From positions 16,553,666 through 16,617,665 of the forward strand of contig CM070577.1 of NCBI GenBank assembly GCA_036346355.1: a stretch of 64,000 bases of DNA, in the 5' to 3' direction. The notes under the pieces are model-generated. The model was not told where the DNA came from. It worked only from the letters and a program-made list of their open reading frames with translations, and searched no databases. Source of the stretch: Rhipidocladum racemiflorum (lineage: Eukaryota; Streptophyta; Magnoliopsida; Poales; Poaceae). Below are positions 44,498 through 55,787 of the stretch, piece after piece; positions within the stretch are counted from its first letter, which is position 1; each line of letters opens with the position of its first letter. Position numbers and translations under genes: made by a program.

Positions 44498-47400
44498 GAA
44501 GACGCGCTCGTCACCTTTCTGCGGGCAAACCAAGACGTCTTTGCCTGGAAGCCGTCCGACATGCCCGGGGTCCCCAGGGAGGTGATCGAGCACGTACTGA
44601 ATGTAAACCAATCCGCCAGGCCCATCAAGCAAAGGTTACGACGGTTCGCTCAAGATCGTCGAGAAGCCATCAGAGAGGAGATCACAAAGCTGCTAGCCGC
44701 AGGTTTCATCAAAGAAGTGTATCATCCCGACTGGTTGGCGAACCCTGTACTCGCCCGTAAGAAGAATAAAGTGGCGCATGTGTGTTGATTACACCGACCT
44801 CAACAAGGCTTGTTCGAAAGATCCCTTTGGTCTCCTCGTATTGATCGGGTGGTAGACTCCCTTTGCCGGATCTCGGCTACTCGGCTTTCGGGCGCCTATT
44901 CAGGCTATCATCAAATCCGGCTTCAAGAGGAAGATCATGAGAAGACTTCGTTTATCACTCCATTCGAGCATATTGCTATATCACCATGCCGCTCGGGCTC
45001 AAGAATGCCCGGTATAGCGTACCCGGTAGCGCCGTGCAGTGGTGTTTTCACCATCAGCTCGGGCGCAATGTGGAAGCTTATGTGGATGATGTGGTAGTTA
45101 AAACGCAGACACGAGATAGCCTTACCTCCGACCTGGCCGAGACGTTCGCAAGTCTAAGGGCGTTCCAGATGAGGCTAAACCCCGAGAAATGTGTTTTCGG
45201 AGTTTCTTCCGGGAAACTACTCGGGTTCATCGTCTCTCATCGTGGGATCGAGCCGAACCCGGAGAAAATTGGAGCCATCATGAAAATGGCCCCGCCTACC
45301 AGCCAAAAGGAGGTCCAAAAGCTCACCGGATGCATGGTAGCGCTTGGCAGGTTTATCTCATGGTTGGGAGTCCGGGGAATGCCTTTCTTCAAGCTCCTTA
45401 AGAAGCAGGATCGCTTTGATTGGACGGCAGAGGCACAACAGGCCTTCGAAGAACTCAAGGTGTTTCTCTCCACTCCCCCAGTCTTAGTCTCGCCAGCGCC
45501 AGGTGAACCTCTTCTGCTCTACATAGCGGCAACATCTCATGTAGTAAGTGCCGTGATAGTTGTGGAGCGGGAGGAATCTGGACATCGCTACGGCGTGCAA
45601 CGCCCAGTTTATTTTGTCAGCGAAGTACTGGGCGAATCCAAGACAAGATATCCTCAAATCCAGAAGCTGCTGTACGCCATTTTGATCTCGTCACGGAAGC
45701 TGAAGCATTATTTCCAAGGACATTCGATTTCAGTAGTCACTTCTTTCCCCGTGGGAGAGGTCCTGCGTGTCGGGAAGCTCTTGGAAGAATTTCAAAGTGG
45801 GCACCGAGCTTGGAGCTTTCGACATCTCGTTCAAGCCGCGCACCGTCAAGTCCAGTGCTTTGGTGACTTCACGGCCGAGTGGACCGAATCCTGCACTCCC
45901 TTACGGAAGAAGAGCCGAATATTGGGTCATGCACTTCGACGGATCTCTCATGCTTGGGGAGCAGGCGGGAATCCTCCTTATCTCGCCTAGGGGCGACAGG
46001 TTGAAGTATGTCCTTCGGATTCACTTCCGGCCTCAAACAATGCCGCGAGTACGAGGCCCTCATCCATGGGCTTCAGACGCCACATCACTCGTAATCCGAC
46101 GGTGGCGGTTCGAGGCGACTCCAGTTGGTGGTGAATCAAGTACGTAGGACTGGTCGTGCGTGGATCGTAACATGGCGGCATACCGCCAAGCAAGTCCGAG
46201 AATTGGAAGGAAAGTTTGAATGTCTGGATCTGGTTCATGTCCTACGCAGAAATAATGATGTAGCAGACTAGCTGGCTAAGATGGGAGCCACTCGGGCAGA
46301 TGTCCCAAGTGATATCTTCGTGCAGATCTTCACGAGCCAACAGCTACAAAGCGGCAAAAGCCAAGCGAGGGTCACTGGAACCGGGTCCTGCTCATCGATC
46401 CGCATCGACTACCTCGTACCTTGATTACCTCCTGAAGGACAAACTCCCGGAAGCAACCACTCTGGCAGAGCGCGTCTCCCGACAAGCCAAATCCTATGTG
46501 GTGGTGGGCGACGAGCTCTTCCGAAAAAGTGCCTCGGGTGTCCTCAGGCGGTGCATTTCGGGACAAGTGGGAAGAGAGCTGCTCCAAGAAATCCACTCGG
46601 GGATGTGTGGCCATCACGCGGCATCAAGCGCCTTGGTTGGGAAAGCCTACCGACAGGGTTTCTTCTGGCCAACGGCGGTAACGGATGCCAAGGAGATAGT
46701 TCGAACCTGCGAGGGCTGCCAATTCTATGCAAGACAGACACACTTGCCGGCACAGGAGCTACAGACTATACCCATTTCTTGGCCTTTCGCAGTCTGGGGG
46801 CTCGACTTAGTGGGCCCGCTCAAGAAGGCTCAAGGCGGTTTCGCTTACCTCTTCGTGGCCATTGACAAGTTCACCAAGTGGATCGAAGCCAAGCCAGTCG
46901 TCACTATCACTGCAGTTAAGGCCAAGGAGTTCTTCCAGGATATTGTGGTCAGATTCGGAGTGCCCAACCGTATCATCACTGACAACGGCACCCAATTCAG
47001 GAGCGAAGAATTCCAAGAATGGTGCGAAGGCGTCGGGATCAAGATCTGCCGCCTCGGTGGCTCACCCACGAAGCAATGGGCAGGTTGAAGCGAGCTAACG
47101 GTGCAGTCCTCCAAGGCCTCAAGGCCGGGATCTTCGACCGCCTCAAACCATACGCTGCTCGATGGGTGAAGGAGCTACCGTCGGTACTCTGGGGACTCGA
47201 GAACCACTCCCGGTAGAGCGACCGCCAAACCCCTTTTTCTGGTCTATGGCGCAGAGGCGGTTCTGCCGACCGAGCTAGGATTCGAATCCCGAGGGTTCGG
47301 AATTACCACGGCCGAGTCCGAGGAAGCCGAATGGTGGAGCTTGATCAACTCGAGGAGGCTCGAACGTTGCAGCCCTCGGTCGGCTAAGTACCTCCGGGGA

Positions 47401-47617
47401 CTCCGGCGCTACCACTCTCATAGCGTCGGAAGTAGAACCTTTTGAAGGAGATCCGTCCTGCGGAGGAACCGAAGCGAGCACAAGCTCTCTCCAATTTGGG
47501 AAGGTCAGTACATTGTGCGTAAGACAATCCGCCAGGTGCTTATCGACTCAGGCGAGAAGACGGCGAGGTTAGCGAATACTTGGAACGCCGAACAACTCCG
47601 TCGCTTCTACGCATGAG
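44498..47617 (+). pseudogene. Gypsy pol: RT, RNase H and integrase (frameshifted)
   Basis: The RT begins with FAWKPSDMPG (44545) and shows AGFIKEVYHPDWLANPV (about 44700). Frameshifts fall near 44780, 44870 and 44980. The catalytic AYVDDVV lies at 45076-45096. The RNase H-like connection domain has FDWTAEAQQAFEELK (about 45417), and an RNase H part follows around 45900 (MHFDGSLM). Integrase has the zinc motif GHHAAS...CEGCQFYAR (46610-46735), LDLVGPL (46801) and TDNGTQF (46980). The Glu lies in NGQVEAS (about 47085), reached by another frame. The C-terminus ends WNAEQLRRFYA just before the stop near 47617. Many one-base shifts in otherwise well-conserved sequence mark the whole gene. Confidence 0.9.
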
Positions 47618-49176
47618 TTATGTATCCTATTCTCACACATTAAATAAAATGGTGGTCCGTCTTATTTTCTGAAGTTCTGTGTAATGCTAGCCCCGAGTGG
47701 TCATTACGGCGGTGTGGTGCCTAACCCTGGTCGTGCCAATATAGAGTGCACGGAAATAACAAGCCGCGATGAGCACAAAGCCTCGGCGGTTTACACCAGC
47801 GCGCACAACGGAACGGGTACAAAGCACTAACCACTCGGGGACTGCAATTCGCAGCACCAGAATCTAACCGAGATTCGCCTGATCGCGAATTTCTAACCGT
47901 CAAGCTCGAGCCCCAGCGCCTCGTTGCTGGCACTGGAGCAACCGACTAGAATAAGTTGATCAGGCGGAACCACTAAACTCGGATTAAACATGATGGCACG
48001 GACTGGATAAAATTTCGCATTGCATTCCGTAATGTTAATAATTTACATTACTGACTTTCTTTTTTTCTTTTTCTCGCGCTAAAAAAAAAAAATCGCTGCT
48101 GATGCTACTGGTCTTTGGTCTTTGGTCTTTGCTTCTTTGCTCTTAGTCTTGATCTTTGGTCTTCTTTGGTCTTGTGGCCTTTGGGAGGCCCGGAGGCGAG
48201 ATCGTTGAGGTTAGACGCGACCCACGCGACCCAAAGCCGCCAGAATCTCGTCCTCAACCACCCACAAGGGGGGTATAAGGCGGACGAGGGTCCTGACGGC
48301 AAGGTCGTCGCGGCGATCGCGACCAACCATCTCGAGGATGACCTCCGCCACCTCGTGGAGCCCCGGTGCGGCCTCCAGCAAGGTGGCCACGGCGGCGGCG
48401 TCCCTCGCGTCCCCTCCTCTCCTTCCGCCTCCAGATGGCAAAATCATGCTCCTCCCATGCTTCGGCCTCCTCCCGGTATGCAACATCCTAAAGAACATTG
48501 GCGAAAGAATGCCGCCTATGGGCCGACGAACTTCCACTTGTTAGACATGAAGGAATGCAGGAAGAGAATACGAGGGACGAGGCAAAAGCGAAATGGGCGA
48601 CGCTCATCACGGTGACGCCCTATTTATAAGCCACCCCAGCCCGGAAATCGAAGCGTCTCCAAAGGCAATCAAATGCGCCACCTCGCCATCAACGGCGCGA
48701 AAAACAAAGCGGCGATCGCGAATACCGAAGAAGACCGGCACCTTGAACAAAATCAAGGAGAATTTCACCGGACACGTGTCGTAGCGCAGTTCAAGCTCGT
48801 TCGGCTTTCTCGCTTAATTATACCAAATTAAGCGCCAAAAGCCGAGGTGGAGAGCTAGCAAGCGATGCAAGCCTGGGGCTAAACCACTCGGCCAGGTGGC
48901 CACAACGTAAGTCCCGACGCCGAGAGCTGCACGCCACCTCTCGGAAAAGCGTGTCTGGGCAAGAAAGCCACGGGCCAAGGCCCTGGCGTTTGGAAGCCAT
49001 ACCCGATCATTGAAACTCACCCGGAAAGGCGCAACAGGATCCAAAAGGCTGCGGGCCTATATTCAGGTTTGAAGACCACTCAGCGGAAGACAATACAGGC
49101 AAATCATATTGAAGTAAGAAGACACAATATTTCAAACAAGGAGGGCGAGCACTCGGCATCAAGGCCCACATCGAAG
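47618..49176. other. 3' non-coding region of the gypsy element
   Basis: Includes a 'tttggtctttggtctttgctt' simple repeat (48110-48180) and an unrecognised minus-strand open frame at 48211-48537 (Arg/Ala/Val-rich, 108 codons), which may be part of a second antisense gene. A possible TATA ('cctatttataagcc') lies at about 48620 on the plus strand. Confidence 0.45.
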
Positions 49177-51707
49177 TCAGAATTCTAGATTCTCCAACAA
49201 GGCCTGCGATGCACCGGACACCTCTTCGAGGAGCGCGTTGGCCTTGTCTTCATCACAGGCAAAACCTTCTTTCACAGCTTCGAGGTCAACTCTCGGATAA
49301 TGAGACTTGACCACCACCAATGCCTGGTTCGCACTCATTGCTGCGGACTCTTTGGCGTAGGCTCTAATCCTGTTGGCTCCACCCGAGAGAAGTGGAACAG
49401 CATCGTCCCCCTGGCCCGGTGTGACTCCTTCAATACGCAGAAGGTGCAGGACTGGCTCGCAGCGGCCTTGATTCGATCCGCCTGTTCGGCGGTGGCCATC
49501 TTCTCCTTGCACTCTACAACAAAGTCAAAGCGGCCATCGAGGCACACCCGACTCCAAGTGTGGTCAACCCAAGTCAAAGAAATTTACCCTCTAGCTCCCG
49601 CTGCACCCTTTCCAAGCTGACTCGAGCTTTGAGGCCAGAGTTCTCTGAAGCCTCGGTCAGACCTCGGCTCGACCTTGATCGAGTCACGCTCTGAAACACA
49701 AGTGTCATCATCCTCTCCAATCATCCAAACCGAATCCAGGGGAGAATCTCACCTTCAAGCATATGCTCAAGCTTCATCTTCTCCCCCCGGATCGTCATAC
49801 ACTCACCCTGAAGCCCGTGGACCTCTTTCCACCTGTCCGCGCTAATCTCGTTGAGCTTGTCCTGCATCGCTTCGCTCCTTGAGCTTCGAGCACCTTCCGA
49901 AAAACCGCGATCTTTGCTCCGAGCGCTCCCCATGTCCTAGGTAACAGGCGAGAATCTCGAGGAGAAGTCGGCAAGCAGCAGATTAAAGACAAGAAGCTCA
50001 CCACGACGAGCGTGCTACACTGACGGTGAGCTCATAAAGCTCCGTCAGAGCCGCTTCTTTCCATCTCGTCGTCCTCTTCCATCCCTTTCAGTGGAACCCC
50101 TTCCCACCATACTGTCGGTTCGGGGCTTCGGCAGAGGACCAAGTGGCGGTGGCTCTCGAGGCACTTCCTCCACTCTGGGAGACGGTGCCGGGTCGATCTC
50201 GTCGACGGACGGACCATCGGATGGTTCGACCGTTGGCCCGCCGGCGCCCGGTGGCGACGCCCCGGCAGTCGGCGGCAACGGCGACCTAGCCTCGCCTGGG
50301 GCTCCTTTTCAGGAGACCCCTCCACGGACGTCCGTGAGCGTGAGTCCTGACCAAAGCAAAGAGAAACACCTCAGACAGAAGTGATAAAAAAGACAAGGGT
50401 CGCCCAAAAGAATACCTTTTGGACTTCTTGAACTTCATCCCGAGGCCTCATCCGAGACCCAAAGACCACTCGGAGAGAAGTTAGCTCTCGCACTGGCCGC
50501 CACAGAGACGAAGAGGTCGTGGGCCCCGCTTTGCGATCCGGGTGCACCGGAGGTCGAAGGCCCGGCTGACGAAAGACCGGCGACCTCCTCCGCCGACTCC
50601 CGGCGCAGCTCGTCGACCGAGGTGTCGACCACTCGCCGCTGGCGTGTTTCAGCCGAGAGAGGCCGACAACCGAGGCGTCGAGAGAAAGGAAGGGCGCGTT
50701 CTGAAAAAGGAACGATCGCACCTGTTTGAATCACACATCGATCAAAGAAATCATGGAACGACCTTTCGAGAGAATAGTGCACTCACAGGAGGGAGGCCTT
50801 GCCGTCGAAAATTTATGAGGGCAGCCCTGTTGGTGATTATTGTGCCAGGCACGAAGAGATCAACTACCCGTCTTTGCCGGCGCCTCCATCGACAGGCCAC
50901 GTCCGTCTCCGTGGGGTCCAAAGGCTCGTTGTATTGGAACCCCAAATGGACTCTCTCCTTCAAGGGCTGCACTCGGCGCTTCACAAAAGCGATCGCGATC
51001 CGGGACCCGTCGACCCTCGGTTCTTGGATCGTCAATCAATGCCGAAGCTCGGGATTTGCGCCAAACCTCCTCCGTCAGGCGTCGCTCCGAGATCGGGAAG
51101 CTTTAGGAGCACGGCCGGCAAAGGGGCGAGGAAAGGATCAACATTGGCACAATAGAACCACTCCCGCCTCCAACCTTTGAGGGAGGTCTTGAGAGGAACG
51201 ACAAAATCGCTTCTTCGAGCCCTCCACTTGGTGGGCCGGCGCCCCAACGACGTTGGGAGCGGCCCGGTTCGGATGAGGCTTCAGCCAGAAGAAGGAGCGG
51301 AACAAATCCAAATGAGGACGTATCCCAAGATACGCCTCGCAGAGCTGGACGAAGATGGCAATGTGAAGAATCGAGTTGGGGTTCAAATTGATCAACTCGA
51401 TTTCGTAGAAGTGGAGGAGCCCCCGGAAGAAGGCGCTCCCAGGAATGCTAAATCCCCGCCAGAAGAAGGACTCAAACACCACAATCTCATTCTCTAGAGG
51501 TGTGGGGTAAGGGTCACCTGCGGCGGGGCGGGCGGAGATCAACTCCAGTGGAGGGAGGACGCCGGCGGCGACCATCCCCTCCAAGCGGGACGTCGTCGTG
51601 ATGGAAGTCTCCCACCCTGCCGCCGCAGGGTCGGTGCTACCCTCCGATGACGAGGAAGAAGACATTGCGAAGAAGAAGACATGGTGGGAAGAACCGCCGC
51701 AAGCCAA
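49177..51707 (-). pseudogene. Antisense ORF of the Tat element ('putative gypsy type transposon' domain protein)
   Basis: The N-terminal part (51707-51138) includes FFRGLLHFYEIELINLNPNS and VQLCEAYLGIRPHLDLFRSFF, matching the Transposase_28 'putative gypsy type transposon' domain often found in antisense ORFs of RIRE2- and Grande-type elements. The middle part (51035-50030) is Pro/Ser/Arg-rich. The 49933-49721 part is helical and charged (KLNEISADRWKEVHGLQGE), probably coiled-coil. The C-terminal piece (49512-49177) has SHYPRVDLEAVKEGFACD. Frame changes separate the pieces. The protein's role is unknown. Its strand is opposite to gag-pol. Confidence 0.75.
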
Positions 51708-51719
51708 GGCGCGAAACCG

Positions 51720-52139
51720 TAAACCCTAAATCGCCAAAGGAGGTTTGAAGGTTTCGCGGCCGTGGTGGGGAAGGTGCAAGGAGGCCGTTGCTCCAACGAG
51801 GGTCCTTCCGACTTATAAGAAATGGGCCCCAATTTCCACCTTACGGTGGGAAGAAGCGAGGCCCTCTGTTCAGTCTGGGCGAGATCCGAGGCACGCCCCA
51901 TGACGGGCCAATAGCTGCGTCGCGCCAAAGCGCGGCCAGTGTCAAACCTGGTCCAAAGTTTGGGATAAAGTGCGCCCCACGACGGGCTGAACGCCGCCAC
52001 GGAAGCTTGGGGCTGGGCACTTTCCGAACATCCTCCGATGGCACACCCCATAATTTGGGGTCAATTGGTGGTCGCTGTCTCACAATGCGATTGGGTGTCG
52101 CGGGAGGATCTACAACCAACACGGTCTTGAGAATGCGCC
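51720..52139. other. Region upstream of the antisense ORF
   Basis: Contains 'gcgccccacgacggg' and 'gccccatgagggtc'-like phrases leading into the tandem array. It probably holds the promoter of the antisense ORF; no motif is certain. Confidence 0.4.
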
Positions 52140-52760
52140 CCATGAGGGTCTAAAGCGATCTTGTAAAGCGGGCACAAGCATTACTCTGTATGACCAAGGT
52201 ATGCCCCATGAGGGTCGGTAGAAGCGACAAGCCGGTTGTCACAAGACCGTGAACGGGCGCGGTACCGCCCGACCCCAAGCCAAAAGACCAAGGTATGCCC
52301 CATGAGGGTCAGTAGAAGCGACAAGCCTGGCTGTCACAAGACCGTAAACGTGGCGCGGTACCACTCGACCCACGAGCCAAAAGACCGAGGTATGCCCCAT
52401 GAGGGTCGGTAGAAGCGACAAGCCGATTTGCCGTGCACCGTAAGCGGTAGCGGGTACCACTCGACCACGAGCCAAAAGACCAAGGTATGCCCCATGAGGG
52501 TCGGTAGCGACAAGCCGGTTCGCGTGCACCGTAAGCGGGCGCGGGTACCACTCGACCACGAGCCAAAAGACCAAGGTATGCCCCATGAGGGTCGGTAGAA
52601 GCGACAAAGCCGGTTCGCGTGCACCGTGAACGGGCACGGGTACCACTCGACCCACGAGCCAAAAGACCAAGGTATGCCCCATGAGGGTCGGTAGCGACAA
52701 GCCGGTTGCCGCGCACCGTAAACGGGCGCGGGTACCACTCGGCCATGAGCTAACCAACCA
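52140..52760. repeat. Tandem array, about 91-99 bp unit, six to seven copies
   Basis: 'ggtatgccccatgagggtcggtag' recurs at about 52200, 52291, 52390, 52486, 52577 and 52673. Each is followed by 'cgacaagccggtt...cgtgcaccgtaagcgggcgcgggtaccactcgaccacgagccaaaagacc'. Copies differ by substitutions and short indels. It lies just upstream of the polypurine tract, where Tat elements often carry variable tandem repeats. Confidence 0.93.
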
Positions 52761-52847
52761 CGGTGGCTTCATACTACAAGTTCTTTATGATCTCTCTCCC
52801 GCATAATCCTCATGACAGGGTAAGGGACGGAAAGTCGATCCTAAAGC

Positions 52848-52861
52848 ACTTGGGGGCTCTT
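52848..52861 (+). other. Polypurine tract of the gypsy element
   Basis: ACTTGGGGGCTCTT immediately precedes the 3' LTR start TGTGGGATG at 52862. Confidence 0.7.
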
Positions 52862-53439
52862 TGTGGGATGTCGAGAGACAGGGTCCCGCAAGAGGGGCCT
52901 ACACCCGGCCCAGGCCTCGACAGCGGAATAGAAAGCCCAAAGCCCGAAGCACCACGACGGGCCCAGAGAGACCTTCGACTTGCTCCCCAAGACAACTCCC
53001 GATCCTTCAAGGAAGCTTCGCCCGCCCTAACAACCCGCCAGAACGAAGCATGCGATCGACATCGCGGAACCTGCGGATCTTTGGAACTCGACAAGGCGGC
53101 AGGCGTGGGTCGGAGAAAGCATAACCACCTCTCCAGGACGTAGAGCGTGAAGGCGGATAAGGACAAGGGACATGTCGTCCAGGCCACCATGTTCAGGGCC
53201 CGGTGGCGCCCATCTATCATGTATTCTTCCCCCAGTATATAAGGGGAGGAGGGAGAAACAAGAAAAAGAGACACACACGATATATCCAAGAACACAGGAC
53301 TAGGGTATTATCTCCTCCGAGAGAGCCCGAACCTGTCTAAAACAGATTGCCCCCGCATCCTTTGTTACCATCAAGCTCAGATCCCGCACAAATCCCCTAG
53401 AATCACAAATCTTATTGCCGGCGAAACAGATCGTCGACA
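52862..53439 (+). repeat. 3' LTR of the gypsy element
   Basis: 578 bp, ending GATCGTCGACA. Compared with the 5' LTR it shows roughly 35-40 differences, many of them one- or two-base indels in G/C runs. Confidence 0.93.
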
Positions 53440-53444
53440 GGCAC

Positions 53445-55773
53445 CAACCTCTACGAGTTTTAGGGAAACTCGAAAATGCAACATAAAGAACACGTTGACC
53501 AAAAAAAACATTTAACCAAGATAGCAAACCACCAACCCAGACCAAAAGGTTTTATACACAAGCTCGGCATGAGACTCACCATAACCAGTGTCCCACTATC
53601 CTTAACATTTAAGCATTCCATAATCACTATTTACTTATCGAGAAAACCCATCTTAAATCAATCCATACTACCTCCTCAAGAACCCCACAAACCAACACAT
53701 CATAAAACAACGTATTCTATATTTCAAACGTAGTACTTCAACAGATACTTAAGCATGATCATCCTATCAATTTTTATACCATAAATACGTCAACATCTTG
53801 ACAATCAAAACTTATTCCATTAACAAATGACTTCAACATACAAATAGTATCTCCATAAGACAAAGTCGAAAATTATGATTCTAAGATATACCTTCTTTAG
53901 GATACAATTCTATATCATGCTAAAATATCCATGGTTCACTTCATCGCCACATGTTATAATAACCTCTATTTTACAATGGCTTCTAAAAAGTAATCCAAAC
54001 AATTACCACCACTACTAAATCATCAATATCCATAAATAGGCATAATCATACAAACAACTACATTGTTTTTAGTTACACTATCCATATACCATAACAAATT
54101 GTCACTACACAACATACTCCAACTATTAAAACAAATTTAATAGATTAGACCATCCCAATGCTTTAGCAATATCATAAACAGCAAAGCCTATGTCTTCACA
54201 ATTGACATCGATACTAGCATCGTAGGAACACAACTGCATACTTCCAATTATACTAATGGTTTGCGACAACATAAATAGCAACTCTAATCAACTTCCAAAT
54301 TAAAGTCACTAGTCAACACGATTAAATCTCTCTATTAATCCATTAGATTAGAACATCTTTAGACAACCAAAGAAAGTTTCTTTAACAATATCGGCAGTCT
54401 ACATCATCTTAATGTTTTAACTATGCATTAGGGTTTAAAACTTTAAACATAATCGAGGGTCATAAGCACTTTCAAAGCAAGGCAACAGATTCTAAGCATG
54501 TACATTAACATATTTATTCATTCTCATTATAGGGTAATCTGCAACACTAGAAGTTCATTTAATCTTAAGCTAAACACAAATATTACTTTTAATCGATTCA
54601 ACTCACCAATTAACTTAAGAACAAATCATTTCCAATAACCACATTGTTACATACTACATGACATGCTAAACAACCATTTTCACTTTTGACAAACAAGATG
54701 CAACTCCACTTTTAAGGACAACCACAACTCATGAACCAGAACGAACACCGTTAGACAAATTCTCTTTTTCCAGGCAAGGAAGAAAACAAAACTCTAACAG
54801 AAATGCAGGAGAGTTCCACTCTCAAGTTCCCAAATTTGCCCACAAAACTCTTCAAGAAATCTCAAGATCCATACTTCCAAGAAGGAAGAAGGATGCACTA
54901 GGGAAAACAAAATGTTCAACCAAACCTTTTCCAATAAAGTTACAAAACTTAGCTCCACCCAACCTAAGGTCGGCACTAGGATAACTTCAACTCTTTTCTC
55001 AGATAGGGAGGACAACAACCACATATGTTTCCTCCCTAAGACAATCCACAATAACCAGCAAAACCGGGTGTCAAAGCAAAGGCGACACTAAAGGCGCAAC
55101 TCTAAACTCTTCTTCTTCGTTTCCAACCAAGGAAGACCAAAAACCACAAATCGCATACGGAATGATCATGAAAAATCCAATACCAAACATTTTTCTTTTA
55201 GTTTCCATCAACTAAAACCAAGAAAACCAACCAAAACCAACCGTCGAGCGGTGAAGAACATCTGAAGGAACCCACCACCAAACTCTTCTATTTGACTCCC
55301 GTCAACTACCCGATCTCTGACGAGAAAGGGTAAGCACTCTTCTCCTACAGGGGTTAATAGTTCTTCGGTGATGGCGCTAACCGCCACACCGTCACACTTC
55401 ACCCTTACAATGAATAAAGAGAGGTGACCGAAACCCTTCGGCACCACAACCCCACTTTAACATAATAACATGAACAATTCCATTCAATTCTTTCATAAAC
55501 ATAGCAACATACATAAACAAATGTAGCATTCAACATCAAGGCTCAAATACAACATTTAAGCGTAAAGCAACGATTCTCATACCCTTTCCTACTGTGCATC
55601 CATGTGTGTCAAATTTTAAATTAGTTATACCACTTTTGCAAGTTTTAATGTTGCTATCCTATAACAAAGTTTTAGTTAAGACCTAAGCCATGTTTCTAAG
55701 TTATTCCACATCACATTTTAGTTGTACCCTATAGCATGATACTAAAAATTCACATTCCAAGGACCTACAGCCC
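53445..55773. other. Internal region of the LARD-like element, right part
   Basis: Non-coding, A/C-rich on the plus strand. A minus-strand open frame at 55208-55447 (79 codons, Val/Gly/Phe-rich) is not recognisable. This part is the 5' leader side of the element. Confidence 0.6.
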
Positions 55774-55785
55774 GCTCTGATACCA
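55774..55785 (-). other. Primer binding site of the LARD-like element
   Basis: The minus strand reads TGGTATCAGAGC (initiator tRNA-Met type), two bases from the LTR edge at 55788. It shows that the element is oriented right to left. Confidence 0.92.
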
Positions 55786-55787
55786 AC

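Larger units (their letters stand above)
41233..53439 (+). mobile_element. Ty3/gypsy retrotransposon, Tat lineage (RIRE2/Grande-like)
   Basis: The 12,207-bp element has the target duplication GGCAC at 41228-41232 and 53440-53444. Short LTRs (about 571 and 578 bp) are followed by a TTGGCGCGCCCAGGTAGGG primer site, then gag, protease, RT, RNase H, integrase (gypsy order), a long 3' region with an antisense ORF, a tandem array and a polypurine tract. That architecture and the size are typical of grass Tat elements. Frameshifts are frequent throughout pol. It is GC-rich and on the opposite strand to its host LTR element. Confidence 0.95.

Noticed and set aside
52140..52760. Regular repeats that could suggest a CRISPR-like array
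   Set aside because: Units are contiguous and 91-99 bp with no unique spacers, inside a plant gypsy element. This is an ordinary tandem array.
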